From positions 310,001-374,000 of the forward strand of contig NZ_BOOW01000018.1 in assembly GCF_016863435.1 (NCBI RefSeq): DNA of 64,000 nt, read 5' to 3'. Origin of the DNA: Sinosporangium siamense. GTDB lineage: Bacteria > Actinomycetota > Actinomycetes > Streptosporangiales > Streptosporangiaceae. The position numbers were made by a program, and so were the translations under genes. Every line of letters starts with the position of its first letter. Position 1 is the first letter of the stretch. Of the stretch, positions 42,481 through 50,719 are shown in pieces. The notes under the pieces are model-generated. The model was not told the origin of the DNA. It was given only the letters and a program-made list of their open reading frames with translations, and ran no database searches.

Positions 42481-42582
42481 CGGACCTCAAACAGACCGGA
42501 CCTCAAATACACCCCGGACCCCAAAGAGACCCCGGCCCCAAAGAGACCGGACCTTAAAGTGACCCGGAACTCAAAGAGACCA
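42481..42582. repeat. Short tandem repeat, about 17-bp unit, six copies
   Basis: Units of the form CGGACCTCAAAGAGACC recur at about 42481, 42497, 42515, 42533, 42548 and 42565, each with one to four changes. The array ends right at the ribosome site of the DJ-1 gene (GGAGG at 42584). Confidence 0.75.
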
Positions 42583-42595
42583 TGGAGGATGCGCG

Positions 42596-43150
42596 ATGGC
42601 GAAGGTGCTGATCGTCACGGGTGACGCGGCGGAGGATCTTGAGGTCCTCTACCCCTACCAGCGCCTGCTGGAAGAGGGCCACGAGGTCGACATCGCGGCG
42701 CCGAGCGCGAAGAAACTCCAGTTCGTGGTGCACGATTTCGTGGACGGGTTCGACACCTACACCGAAAAGCCCGGCCACGCCTGGCCTGCCGACGTGGCCT
42801 TCGCCGACGTCGACGCGCCCGCCTACGACGCGCTGGTCGTGCCCGGCGGGCGTGCGCCGGAATACATCCGCAACGACCGCCACTGCCAGGAGATCGTCAG
42901 ACATTTCGCCGAGGCGGGCAAGCCCATCGCGGCGTTGTGCCACGGGCCGCTCGTGCTGGCCGCCGCCGGGGTGCTGAAGGGGCGGGTGAGCAGCGCCTAC
43001 CCGGCGTGTGCCCTCGACGTCGAGCACGCCGGCGGCACGTGGGTCGACAGCGAGGCCCACGTGGACGGCAACCTGGTGACGGGCCGCGCCTGGCCCGACC
43101 ACCCGGCCTGGATGCGAGCCTTCCTCAAGGTGCTCCGCGCCGCCGTCTGA
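42596..43150 (+). CDS. DJ-1/PfpI-family protein
   Basis: A 184-residue protein. The nucleophile elbow AALCHGPLVLAAAG holds Cys115 with His116, and Glu16 in AAEDLEVLYP is the acidic partner; VVPGGRAPEYI is the conserved turn. Members act as glyoxalases, deglycases, amidases or chaperones; this one is closer to PfpI-type than to DJ-1. It has repeats on both sides and its own terminator, so it is a single transcription unit. Confidence 0.9.
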   Translation: MAKVLIVTGDAAEDLEVLYPYQRLLEEGHEVDIAAPSAKKLQFVVHDFVDGFDTYTEKPGHAWPADVAFADVDAPAYDALVVPGGRAPEYIRNDRHCQEIVRHFAEAGKPIAALCHGPLVLAAAGVLKGRVSSAYPACALDVEHAGGTWVDSEAHVDGNLVTGRAWPDHPAWMRAFLKVLRAAV

Positions 43151-43153
43151 CCG

Positions 43154-43231
43154 CGCGGGAGCACCAGGCGGGAGTACCGCGCGGAAGTACCAGGCGGGAG
43201 TGCCGCGTGGGGGTAACACGCGGGAGTAAGG
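43154..43231. repeat. Three tandem 26-bp repeats
   Basis: Units at 43154, 43180 and 43206 align without gaps (the first is CGCGGGAGCACCAGGC plus ten bases); the third is the most divergent. They lie between the DJ-1 stop and its terminator. Confidence 0.75.
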
Positions 43232-43237
43232 CCACGG

Positions 43238-43264
43238 AAGCCCGGCCAGCGCCCGGCCGGGCTT
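43238..43264 (+). terminator. Terminator of the DJ-1/PfpI gene
   Basis: AAGCCCGGCC pairs perfectly with GGCCGGGCTT around a 7-base loop and is followed by TGTCATTTTATTT, a classic intrinsic terminator. The rest of the gap to 43522 is AT-richer and probably holds the S37 peptidase promoter. Confidence 0.88.
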
Positions 43265-43522
43265 TGTCATTTTATTTCCGGACAAACGGATACAACTTCC
43301 CCCGGTGTGCCGGAGCCCGCACCGAAAGGCATTCCGCAGGAAGACATGCCGCCCGACCAGCAAGACAAGCCTCCAACCGGTCACGTATTGCCCTTCGACA
43401 CCGGTATCCCAATGGTAAGGCGGCCGAATGATATGGACAGATGGTATGCACTAGGCCCTTAACCAGCTAATGACCTCGGGATAACGTCGAGCGGAATAGC
43501 CACCTAAAGAGGAGTGCTAACC

Positions 43523-44962
43523 GTGAGCTCTCGGTTTTTGGCCTTGTTAGCCTCGGCGACCGTCGCGGCGACGACTCTCATCGGCCCCACCCTCCCCGCC
43601 ACCGCTGAAGCCGGCGCTCCCTCAGCCGTGGTGGCCGAGGACGAACTGCTGAACCGCCTGCGTGCCATCCCCGGCCTGACCGTGGTGTCCGAGACCCCCG
43701 TCACCGGCTATCGCTTCTTCGTGCTGTCCTTCACCCAGCCGGTCGACCACCGCGACCCCGGTGAGGGCACCTTCCAGCAACGCCTCACCCTGCTCCACCG
43801 GGAGGCGACAGCCCCAGTCGTGCTCTTCACCAACGGCTACGGCCTGGCCGTGAACCCGGTGCCCTCCCGCACCGAGCCGACCCGCCTGCTCGACGGCAAT
43901 CAGCTCTCCGTCGAGCACCGCTTCTTCCGCTCCTCGCGTCCCGACCCCGCCGACTGGGACGACCTGAACATCTGGCAGGAGGCGACCGACGAACACCGCA
44001 TCGTTCAGGCGTTCAAATCGATCTACAACGCCAAATGGATTCAGACCGGCGGCAGCAAAGGCGGCATGACCTCCGTCTACCATCGCCGCTTCTACCCCGG
44101 CGACGTCGACGGAGTCGTCGCCTACGTGGCCCCCAACGACCGGGTGAACCACCACGACCGCGCCTACGACAGGTTCTTCGAAACGGTCGGCGACGCCGCA
44201 TGCCGTACGGCATTGGAAAACGTGCAGCGTGAGGCGTTGAAACGGCGTGACCGCCTGGTGCCGATGCTGGAGGCGGAGGCGGCTCGCAACGGGCTCACCT
44301 TCACAAGGACGCTGGGCACGGCTGACCGGTCATTGGAAATGACGGTGCTCGACACCGCATGGGCCTTCTGGCAATATCTCGGCCCGGCCGACTGCGCCGG
44401 TGTGCCGCCGGTGACGGCCACGGACCAGGAGCTTTACGCCTGGATCGACCGGGTCTCGTCGTGGACGTTCTACACCGACCAGGGGATCGACTATTACACG
44501 CCCTACTACTACCAGGCGGCCACCCAGTTGGGGTGGGGCGATCTGAAGTTCCCGCACCTGCGTGAGCTGAGGCGTTATCCGGGGCTTTACCAGCCCAACG
44601 CGGTGCTTCCGCGTGAGCTCCGCTCCCGGCACGATCCGCGGCCGATGCTCGACGTCGACCGCTGGGTGCGCACGAAGGCGGAGCGCATGCTCTTTGTCAA
44701 CGGGGAGTTCGACCCGTGGGGCGCGGAGGTGTTCACCCCCAGTAAGCGGGACTCCTACAGCTACACCGCCCCGCAGGCCAACCACGGCGCCAACATCTCC
44801 CGGCTGAACCCGGCCGACCGTGACGCGGCCACCGCCACACTCCGGCGCTGGGCCGGTGTGACGGCAGGCGTGGCGGAGCAGAGGACACCTGCCATTCCCG
44901 ACGACGACATGCGGCCCACCCGCCCACGCCTCAACGGGAACCAAAGCCCCAACGAGAGCTAA
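43523..44962 (+). CDS. Secreted peptidase S37 (PS-10 / prolyl tripeptidyl aminopeptidase type)
   Basis: A 479-residue secreted protein. GTG 43523 has GAGGAG 9 bases upstream, so it is preferred to GTG 43514. A signal peptide (FLALLASATVAATTLIG) ends near ATAEA. The nucleophile is in QTGGSKGGMTS (Ser178), the acid in VNGEFDPWGA and the His in APQANHGANIS, as in family S37. YGLAVNPVPSRTEPTRLL and QLSVEHRFFRSSRP are family motifs. It should digest peptides outside the cell. The last 13 residues (RPRLNGNQSPNES) are encoded by the beginning of an 18-bp tandem repeat. Confidence 0.9.
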   Translation: MSSRFLALLASATVAATTLIGPTLPATAEAGAPSAVVAEDELLNRLRAIPGLTVVSETPVTGYRFFVLSFTQPVDHRDPGEGTFQQRLTLLHREATAPVVLFTNGYGLAVNPVPSRTEPTRLLDGNQLSVEHRFFRSSRPDPADWDDLNIWQEATDEHRIVQAFKSIYNAKWIQTGGSKGGMTSVYHRRFYPGDVDGVVAYVAPNDRVNHHDRAYDRFFETVGDAACRTALENVQREALKRRDRLVPMLEAEAARNGLTFTRTLGTADRSLEMTVLDTAWAFWQYLGPADCAGVPPVTATDQELYAWIDRVSSWTFYTDQGIDYYTPYYYQAATQLGWGDLKFPHLRELRRYPGLYQPNAVLPRELRSRHDPRPMLDVDRWVRTKAERMLFVNGEFDPWGAEVFTPSKRDSYSYTAPQANHGANISRLNPADRDAATATLRRWAGVTAGVAEQRTPAIPDDDMRPTRPRLNGNQSPNES

Positions 44963-45020
44963 AGCCCGAACGGGAACCAAAGCCCCAACGGGAAGCAAGA
45001 CCCCAACGGGAACTGAAGCC
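44932..45020. repeat. Five 18-bp tandem repeats overlapping a coding end
   Basis: CAACGGGAACCAAAGCCC and variants start at 44932, 44950, 44968, 44986 and 45004. The first two lie inside the S37 peptidase coding sequence and encode its C terminus; the stop codon falls within the second copy. Confidence 0.8.
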
Positions 45021-45026
45021 AAACAA

Positions 45027-45058
45027 TGGTGGGGGGAGTCGCCCGGCTCCCCCCACCA
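45027..45058. terminator. Bidirectional terminator between S37 peptidase and SSADH genes
   Basis: TGGTGGGGGGAG pairs perfectly with CTCCCCCCACCA around an 8-base loop, between two converging genes, 4 bases from the aldehyde dehydrogenase stop. Confidence 0.75.
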
Positions 45059-45062
45059 CGTC

Positions 45063-46517
45063 TCACCAGTCGGTGGCGATGTACTTCGTCTCGGTGTACT
45101 CCAGCATCCCCTCGTGGCCGCCCTCGCGCCCGAGGCCGCTCTCCTTCACCCCGCCGAACGGCGCCGCCGGGTCGGAGACCAGCCCCCGGTTGAGGCCGAC
45201 CATGCCCGCCTCCAGCTTGCCGGCGACGCGCATGCCCTCACGCAGGTCCGTGGTGTAGAGGTAGGAGACCAGCCCATAGGGAGTGTCGTTGGCCATGCGG
45301 ATCGCGTCGTCGACGTCGCTGAACCGCACGATGGGCGCCACAGGACCGAAGATCTCCTCGGCCAGGATGACCGACCCCGCGTCGACCCGGTCGAGCACGG
45401 TGGGCTCGTAGTAGTAGCCGGTCCGATCGGGCGCCTTGCCACCGGTGCGGATGACCGCCCCCCGGTCCACGGCGTCCTGCACGAGTTCGTCGACCTTGCC
45501 GCGCGCCGACTCGTTGACGAGCGGCCCGAGTTCGGTGGACTCCTCCAGGCCAGGTCCCATCCGTACGGCCTGCATGGCCTCGGCGAACTTGCGGCTGAAC
45601 TCCTCGGCGACAGACTCGTGCACATAGAACCGGTTGGCCGCGGTGCACGCCTCGCCGCCGTTGCGCATCTTGGCGATCATCGCGCCCTCCACCGCCGCGT
45701 CGAGGTCGGCGTCGGCGAGCACGAGGAAGGGCGCGTTGCCGCCGAGCTCCATGGACGAGCTGATCACGCGCTCGGCCGCCTGCCTGAGCAGCACCCGGCC
45801 GACCTCGGTCGACCCGGTGAAGGAGAGCTTCCGTACGGCGGGCTGGTCGAGCAGCGCCGTGACGACCTTGCTGGAGCGGTCGGCGGGCACGACGTTGACG
45901 ACACCGGGCGGCGCACCGGCCTCCAGCATGAGCGCGCCGACGGCCAGTGCCGTGAGCGGCGTGTCGCTGGCGGGCTTGAGCACGACCGAGCAGCCGGCCG
46001 CCAGAGCCGGGCCGATCTTGCGGGTCGCCATGGCCGCGGGGTAGTTCCACGGGGTGATCAGGACGGCGACGCCGATCGGCACCCGGTCGACCACGATGCG
46101 GTAACCACCCGAAGGCGCGGTTTGGATCGTTCCGGCGAGCCGGACCGCCTCCTCGGAGAACCAGCGGAAGAACTCTGCGGCGTAGTTCACCTCGGCACGC
46201 GCGTCGGCGAGGGCTTTGCCGTTCTCGGCGCTGATGAGCGCGGCGAACTCCTCGCGGCGCTCGATCATCAGCTCATAGGCCCGGCGGAGTACGGCGGAGC
46301 GCACGCGGGGCGGTGTGTCGGCCCAGCCCGGCAGGGCGCGTGACGCGGCGTCCACCGCCGCCACGGCGTCCTCGGGGGTCGCGGAGGCGACGTTTGCGAA
46401 GACCTCGGTGGTGGCCGGGTCGACGACCGAGATGCGGCGGCCGTCGCTCGCGGGCACCCACGCCCCGTCGATCAGCAGCTCGGTGGGGCAGCGCTCAAGC
46501 GCCTGCTTAAGACTCAC
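45063..46517 (-). CDS. Succinate-semialdehyde dehydrogenase-like aldehyde dehydrogenase
   Basis: A 484-residue ALDH of the GabD branch: PTELLIDGAWVPASDGRRIS at the start, AVLITPWNYPAAMATRKIGP, SMELGGNAPFLVLADADL and the catalytic Cys in NGGEACTAANRFYVHE. It ends GREGGHEGMLEYTETKY, as in GabD. It probably oxidises a short semialdehyde with NAD(P)+. It overlaps the dehydrogenase gene before it by 4 bases and is the last gene of the transketolase-led operon. Substrate choice cannot be fixed from sequence. Confidence 0.9.
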   Translation of the reverse strand: MSLKQALERCPTELLIDGAWVPASDGRRISVVDPATTEVFANVASATPEDAVAAVDAASRALPGWADTPPRVRSAVLRRAYELMIERREEFAALISAENGKALADARAEVNYAAEFFRWFSEEAVRLAGTIQTAPSGGYRIVVDRVPIGVAVLITPWNYPAAMATRKIGPALAAGCSVVLKPASDTPLTALAVGALMLEAGAPPGVVNVVPADRSSKVVTALLDQPAVRKLSFTGSTEVGRVLLRQAAERVISSSMELGGNAPFLVLADADLDAAVEGAMIAKMRNGGEACTAANRFYVHESVAEEFSRKFAEAMQAVRMGPGLEESTELGPLVNESARGKVDELVQDAVDRGAVIRTGGKAPDRTGYYYEPTVLDRVDAGSVILAEEIFGPVAPIVRFSDVDDAIRMANDTPYGLVSYLYTTDLREGMRVAGKLEAGMVGLNRGLVSDPAAPFGGVKESGLGREGGHEGMLEYTETKYIATDW

Positions 46518-47410
46518 TTGTCTTCCCCTTTCAGGGCGGAGATCTTGGCCTGCACCGCGTACAGCGACAGCAGGTCGTCATCACCGTGGCCGAGGCCGAC
46601 GGCGGCCTGGATGGCCTGGTGCACGGTGGCGCCGACCGGCATCGGCACCTCTTCCCGCCGGGCGGCGGCCAGGCCGAGGTCGAAGTCCTTGCGCAGCAAC
46701 GTGGCGGTGAAGGTCGGGGTGAAGTCGAGCGCCACCAGGTCGGGGGTGCGCTTGCGCACCCAGTCGGAGGCGAGCACCGTGCCGTTGAGGAACTCAAGGA
46801 AGTTGGCCCGGGGCACCCCGGCCTTCTCGGCGAGGGTGGTGACCTCGGCGAGGGCCTGCACCATCATGCCGAGGTAGAGGTTGTGCGCGAGCTTGACGAG
46901 CCGCGCCTGCTCCTCCTCTCCGGCCCAGACCGCGACCTTGCCGAGCACATTCAGGAAGGGCTCGACCGCGTCGAACACCTCACGCGGCCCGGAGGCGATC
47001 AGGCAGGCGCCGCCCTCGGCGACGACGTGCGCGTTGCCGCTGACCGGCGAGGCGAGGAACGCCACACCGAGTTCCGCCGCCCGCTCCCTGACCAGGGCGG
47101 AGCTCTCCGCGGAGACGGTCGAGCAGTCGACGACCACCTTCGGCCGGAGGTCGCCCGACAGCAGGCCGTTCGCCCCGATGACGACCTCTTCCAGGTCCTT
47201 GGAAGCCGAGACGCAGATGAAGACGACGTCGTTGCCGGCGAGTTCCGGGATGGTGTCGACGACGGTCGCGCCCGCCGCGGCGATCGGGTCGGTCTTGCTC
47301 TTGGTGCGGTTCCACACCGTCACCGGGTGCCCGGCGTCCAGCAGGCGGTGCGCCGCGGCGGCTCCCATCCTGCCGGTGCCGAGCCAGCCCACGGTCTTCA
47401 AATCGATCAT
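46514..47410 (-). CDS. NAD(P)-dependent oxidoreductase, 3-hydroxyisobutyrate dehydrogenase family
   Basis: A 298-residue protein from ATG 47410. LKTVGWLGTGRMGAAAAHRL is the Rossmann motif, FLASPVSGNAHVVAEGGACL the substrate block, and the family Lys lies in EQARLVKLAHNLYLGMM. As in catabolic locus 1, it pairs with an aldehyde dehydrogenase gene, suggesting a beta-hydroxy acid to semialdehyde to acid route. It follows the M24 gene by 13 bases. Confidence 0.9.
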   Translation of the reverse strand: MIDLKTVGWLGTGRMGAAAAHRLLDAGHPVTVWNRTKSKTDPIAAAGATVVDTIPELAGNDVVFICVSASKDLEEVVIGANGLLSGDLRPKVVVDCSTVSAESSALVRERAAELGVAFLASPVSGNAHVVAEGGACLIASGPREVFDAVEPFLNVLGKVAVWAGEEEQARLVKLAHNLYLGMMVQALAEVTTLAEKAGVPRANFLEFLNGTVLASDWVRKRTPDLVALDFTPTFTATLLRKDFDLGLAAARREEVPMPVGATVHQAIQAAVGLGHGDDDLLSLYAVQAKISALKGEDK

Positions 47411-47423
47411 CTTCAGGTTCTCC

Positions 47424-48719
47424 TCACTGCCCGAACTCAAGGCCGGTCCAATAACGGGTGCCCGCCACATACAGCTGGTCGGCCGGGAAGCGGGTCAGCA
47501 GCTCGCACCCGTTCGCGGTGACCACGACCTCCTCCTCGATGCGTGCCGCCGCGCTGCCGTCGGGGGTCGGCCAGTAGGTCTCGATCGCGAACACCATGCC
47601 CTCGTGGAGGGTGATCGGGTGGTCGAAGGAGTGCAGGCGGCTCATCAGCGGGCGTTCCCAGTTGGACAGGCCCAGGCCGTGGCAGTACTGGAGCCCGAAC
47701 GCCTCCTCCTCGGTGGCGTAGCCGAACTCCTGGGCGGCGGGGAAGTGCCGGACCACGTCCGCGCTGGTGGCGCCGGGGCGGATCTCGGAGATGGCGCCGT
47801 CCATGAACTCCCGGGCACGCCGGTAGGCCTCGCGCTGCGCCGGGCTCGCGCCGCCGACGTTGAGGGTGCGGTAGTAGCAGGTGCGGTAGCCGTTGAAGGA
47901 GTGGATGATGTCGAAGTAGGCGGTGTCTCCGGGGCGGATCAGCCGGTCGGAGAACACGTGGGGGTGGGGGCTGCAGCGCTCGCCGGAGATGGAGTTGACC
48001 GCCTCGACCTCTTCCGAGCCGTGCTCGTAGAGGTAGCGGTTGACGAGGGCGACGAGGTCGTTTTCGCGGATGCCGGGGCGCAGAGCGCGGTAGAGCTCCT
48101 CGTAGGCGCCGTCGACCAGGGCGGCGGAGTGGTCGAGCAGGGCGATCTCGTCGGGGGTCTTGATCTGGCGGACCTCCTGCATGAAGCCGTGCCCGTCCTC
48201 GATGTGCAGCCCTTCGGCCTCTAGGGCGCGCAGGACCGGGAGTTCGACGACGTCGACGCCGATCGCTTCGCCGGCCAGGCCGTTGTCGCGCAGGATGCCG
48301 GCGATGCGGGCGGCGTTGCCGCGTTCGATGCCGACCTCGACGGGGATGGAGCCGCGCCAGCTGGACAGGCCGGCCTGCCAGCTGGCGGCGTCGAACCAGT
48401 CGGCGTGGCGCTGGTGGGTGCGGGCGGCCGAGCCGATGTCCCACAGGATCGGGTCGTGGCCGCGCATGACCAGCACGCAGCGGAACAGCTTGTCGCGGGC
48501 CCAGTTCCCGATGTGCGTCGCGGTGGTGTAGCGGACGTTGTTCATGTCGAAGAGGATCAGCGCGCCGAGGTGGGAGGTCTCCAGGGCGGCCTGGACCTTG
48601 GCGAAGCGCTCACGGCGCAGCCGGTCGAAGTCGACCCGGCGTTCCCAGTCGACCGCCATGCTCGCACCGGGTGAGGCGATCGGGGTGGACTGCTGGTTGG
48701 CGGCGTAGTTGAGGGTCAA
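47424..48719 (-). CDS. Atypical M24 (pita-bread fold) enzyme, creatinase/DddP/ectoine hydrolase-like
   Basis: A 431-residue protein with an N-terminal creatinase-like domain (RRERFAKVQAALETSHLGAL) and a C-terminal pita-bread domain. Of the five M24 metal ligands, Asp270 in AYFDIIHSF, His347 in QYCHGLGLS, Glu380 in VFAIETYWP and Glu396 in ARIEEEVVV are present, but the second Asp is replaced by Cys281 (NGYRTCYYRT). The motif recurs in a branch related to creatinase, DMSP lyase DddP and ectoine hydrolase rather than ordinary aminopeptidase P. It probably cleaves a small osmolyte-like or C-N compound. It follows the split transketolase genes by 27 bases. Confidence 0.85.
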   Translation of the reverse strand: MTLNYAANQQSTPIASPGASMAVDWERRVDFDRLRRERFAKVQAALETSHLGALILFDMNNVRYTTATHIGNWARDKLFRCVLVMRGHDPILWDIGSAARTHQRHADWFDAASWQAGLSSWRGSIPVEVGIERGNAARIAGILRDNGLAGEAIGVDVVELPVLRALEAEGLHIEDGHGFMQEVRQIKTPDEIALLDHSAALVDGAYEELYRALRPGIRENDLVALVNRYLYEHGSEEVEAVNSISGERCSPHPHVFSDRLIRPGDTAYFDIIHSFNGYRTCYYRTLNVGGASPAQREAYRRAREFMDGAISEIRPGATSADVVRHFPAAQEFGYATEEEAFGLQYCHGLGLSNWERPLMSRLHSFDHPITLHEGMVFAIETYWPTPDGSAAARIEEEVVVTANGCELLTRFPADQLYVAGTRYWTGLEFGQ

Positions 48720-48746
48720 CGCACTCTCCTCTTATGATTCGGTGCT

Positions 48747-49751
48747 TTACACCGGTGCATATTCACCGCTGTCGGCGCTCGCCGCGGTCGCGACCGGCGG
48801 CGCGTCCCCGCGCCCGAGTGCGTCCCAGGCGGCGTCGACGATGTCCTGCGTGGACAGGCCGTACTTCCGGAAGAGGTGCGGCGCCGACTTCGCCCCCTCG
48901 GCGAAGGTGTCGCCGATCCCGACCCGCCGCAGCGGCCGCGCGAGCCCGGCCTCGGCGAGCGTCTCGGCCACCGCGCTGCCGAGGCCGCCCACCACCGTGT
49001 GGTTCTCCGCGGTCACCACGGCGCGCACGTCACGCGCCACCGCCTCGACGGTGCTCGTGTCGAACGGCTTGACCACGGGCGCGTTGACGAGCGTGACCCC
49101 CACCCCGGCGTCGCGCAGCGCCTCGGCGGCCGACAAAGCGGAGGAGAGCATCATGCCGTTGGCGATGATCGCCACATCCCCACCCGACTGGAGCACCTGG
49201 GCGTGACGCAGGGAGAACTCGTGGTCGTCGCCGAAGACGACCGGGATCTCACCCCGCTTGAGCCGCAGATAGACCGGACCCGGGAGATCGACGATCTGCC
49301 GGACCACCTGCCGGATCTCCACCGCGTCCGCCATATCGATCACGGTCATGCCGGGCAGGGCGCGCATGATGGCGACGTCCTCGATCGCCTGGTGGCTCGG
49401 CCCGCCGGGGCTGGACACCCCCGGCATGAACCCGACGATCCGCACCGGCAGCCTCGGATAGGCGATCGCGTTGACGATCTGGTCGAACGGCCGCCGCGTC
49501 GCGAACACCCCGAAGGTGTGCACGAACGGCACAAGCCCGCGCCTGGCCATCGCCCCGGCGATGCCCATCATGTTCGCCTCGGCCATGCCGGTGTTGACGA
49601 ACCGCTCGGGGATCTCGTCGCGGAACAGGTCGACCTCGCACTGACGGGTCAGGTCGCCCGACAGGCAGACCACGTCCTCGCGCTCCCGGGCCAGCTCCAG
49701 CAGGGCGGTGCCGTACGGCTTGAGCACGGTGGGATAGGGCGGCTTACGCAA
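48747..49751 (-). CDS. Transketolase-like protein, C-terminal subunit
   Basis: A 334-residue protein. The best start is TTG 49751, inside the end of the first subunit gene, because GGAGAG lies 5 bases before it; GTG 49727 has no ribosome site. DVVCLSGDLTRQCEVDLFRD, FVNTGMAEANMMGIAGAMAR and GGPSHQAIEDVAIMRALPGM form the pyrimidine-binding half of a thiamine diphosphate enzyme. The partner supplies the PP half. Split transketolases occur in several catabolic loci, where they move two-carbon ketol units. Confidence 0.9.
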   Translation of the reverse strand: MRKPPYPTVLKPYGTALLELAREREDVVCLSGDLTRQCEVDLFRDEIPERFVNTGMAEANMMGIAGAMARRGLVPFVHTFGVFATRRPFDQIVNAIAYPRLPVRIVGFMPGVSSPGGPSHQAIEDVAIMRALPGMTVIDMADAVEIRQVVRQIVDLPGPVYLRLKRGEIPVVFGDDHEFSLRHAQVLQSGGDVAIIANGMMLSSALSAAEALRDAGVGVTLVNAPVVKPFDTSTVEAVARDVRAVVTAENHTVVGGLGSAVAETLAEAGLARPLRRVGIGDTFAEGAKSAPHLFRKYGLSTQDIVDAAWDALGRGDAPPVATAASADSGEYAPV

Positions 49752-50544
49752 GACGGCTCTCCAGTTCGCGCACGGCCGCGTCGGCCAGCTCCGGCGGAAG
49801 CTTGATGAAGTGCCCGTCGGCGTCCTCCGGCAGGCAGGCCAGCCCGTGCCGGGTCGAGGTGCGGGCGACGACGATGCTCGGCCTGGGATCCAGGGCCGCC
49901 TCGCCGAGAGCGTGGGCGAGCCGGGCGACGTCGTGACCGTCGACGTCGGCGGCGTGCCAGCCGAACGCCTCCCACTTGGCCGCGATCGGCTCAAGCGTGG
50001 TGATCTGCGAGACCGGCCCGTCCACCTGCGAGTCGTTGGCATCGAGGAGTACGGTGACCGCGCCCAGCCCGTGATGAGCGGCGAACATCGCCGCCTCCCA
50101 CGTCTGACCCTCCTCCAGTTCGCCGTCGCTGGCGATGACGAAGACCCGTCGGCCGGCCTCGCCCTTGATGCGGTCGGCGAGGGCGAAACCCAGCCCGGCC
50201 GACAGCCCCTGGGAGAGGGAGCCGCAGGTCAGGTCCACCCCCGGGGAGGTCTCGGTGCCGATGGCCTCAAGATCGGAGTCGTCCTGCCCGTAGGTGGCGA
50301 GGACCTCCTCGGGGAGCTGCCCGACCTCAACGGCGGCGGCGTAGGCCGCGATGATGTAATGGCCGGGAGAGACGACCAGCCGGTCGTGGTCCGGCCGGTA
50401 GGCGCAGGTGTAAAGCGCCGCGAAGGTCTCGGCCGACGACAACGCCTGGCCCAGGTAGCCGAAGCCTTGGGGAGCGACCATCCGCACCGCCCGCAAACGC
50501 AGCCGATCGGCGAACCGGCGCATCCCCTCCTCGGACGTGGTCAT
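49744..50544 (-). CDS. Transketolase-like protein, N-terminal subunit
   Basis: A 266-residue thiamine-diphosphate-binding subunit. DRLVVSPGHYIIAAYAAAVE, GSLSQGLSAGLGFALADRIK and FVIASDGELEEGQTWEAAMF contain the diphosphate-binding GDG-type motif with its Asp, here SDGELEEG followed by DANDSQVDG. It requires the C-terminal subunit for activity. The first gene of the minus-strand operon; the palindrome AATTGGCC-T-GGCCAATT lies only 20 bases ahead of its start, likely controlling it. Confidence 0.9.
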   Translation of the reverse strand: MTTSEEGMRRFADRLRLRAVRMVAPQGFGYLGQALSSAETFAALYTCAYRPDHDRLVVSPGHYIIAAYAAAVEVGQLPEEVLATYGQDDSDLEAIGTETSPGVDLTCGSLSQGLSAGLGFALADRIKGEAGRRVFVIASDGELEEGQTWEAAMFAAHHGLGAVTVLLDANDSQVDGPVSQITTLEPIAAKWEAFGWHAADVDGHDVARLAHALGEAALDPRPSIVVARTSTRHGLACLPEDADGHFIKLPPELADAAVRELESRLA

Positions 50545-50563
50545 CGCTATCCCTCCTTTGGCT

Positions 50564-50580
50564 AATTGGCCTGGCCAATT
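50564..50580. promoter_or_regulatory. Operator A (transketolase operon): 17-base perfect palindrome
   Basis: AATTGGCC-T-GGCCAATT contains the core TGGC-CTG-GCCA at 50567-50577. It is 20 bases before the transketolase start, where bound protein would block transcription or translation initiation. It is one of four copies of TGGC-N3-GCCA in the upstream regions of locus 2. Confidence 0.65.
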
Positions 50581-50653
50581 GTGACTGCCTGCGGCATGCG
50601 CGTCAAGAGCCGGGGGCCGCCTTGACCGGGACTTCTACCATGTGGTCAGACTG

Positions 50654-50664
50654 TGGCATGGCCA
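50654..50664. promoter_or_regulatory. Operator B (MFS gene): TGGC-ATG-GCCA
   Basis: TGGC-ATG-GCCA followed by ATTT shares the right arm GCCAATT with operator A. Two direct repeats TGGTCAGAC (50643-50651 and about 50680-50688) flank it, which may be extra half-sites. It lies 56 bases before the MFS start. Confidence 0.55.
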
Positions 50665-50719
50665 ATTTGCCGGACCTGGTCAGACGTGCATCTCCCGCCC
50701 CCCGGACGAGGACGGTTCT

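Noticed and set aside
42481-43231. Possible CRISPR array around the DJ-1 gene
   Set aside because: The units are 17 or 26 bp, adjoin directly without unique spacers, differ between arrays, and no cas gene is present.
39663-45062. A biosynthetic gene cluster controlled by the LuxR regulator
   Set aside because: No PKS, NRPS, terpene or RiPP genes are nearby; the following genes are separate units with terminators.
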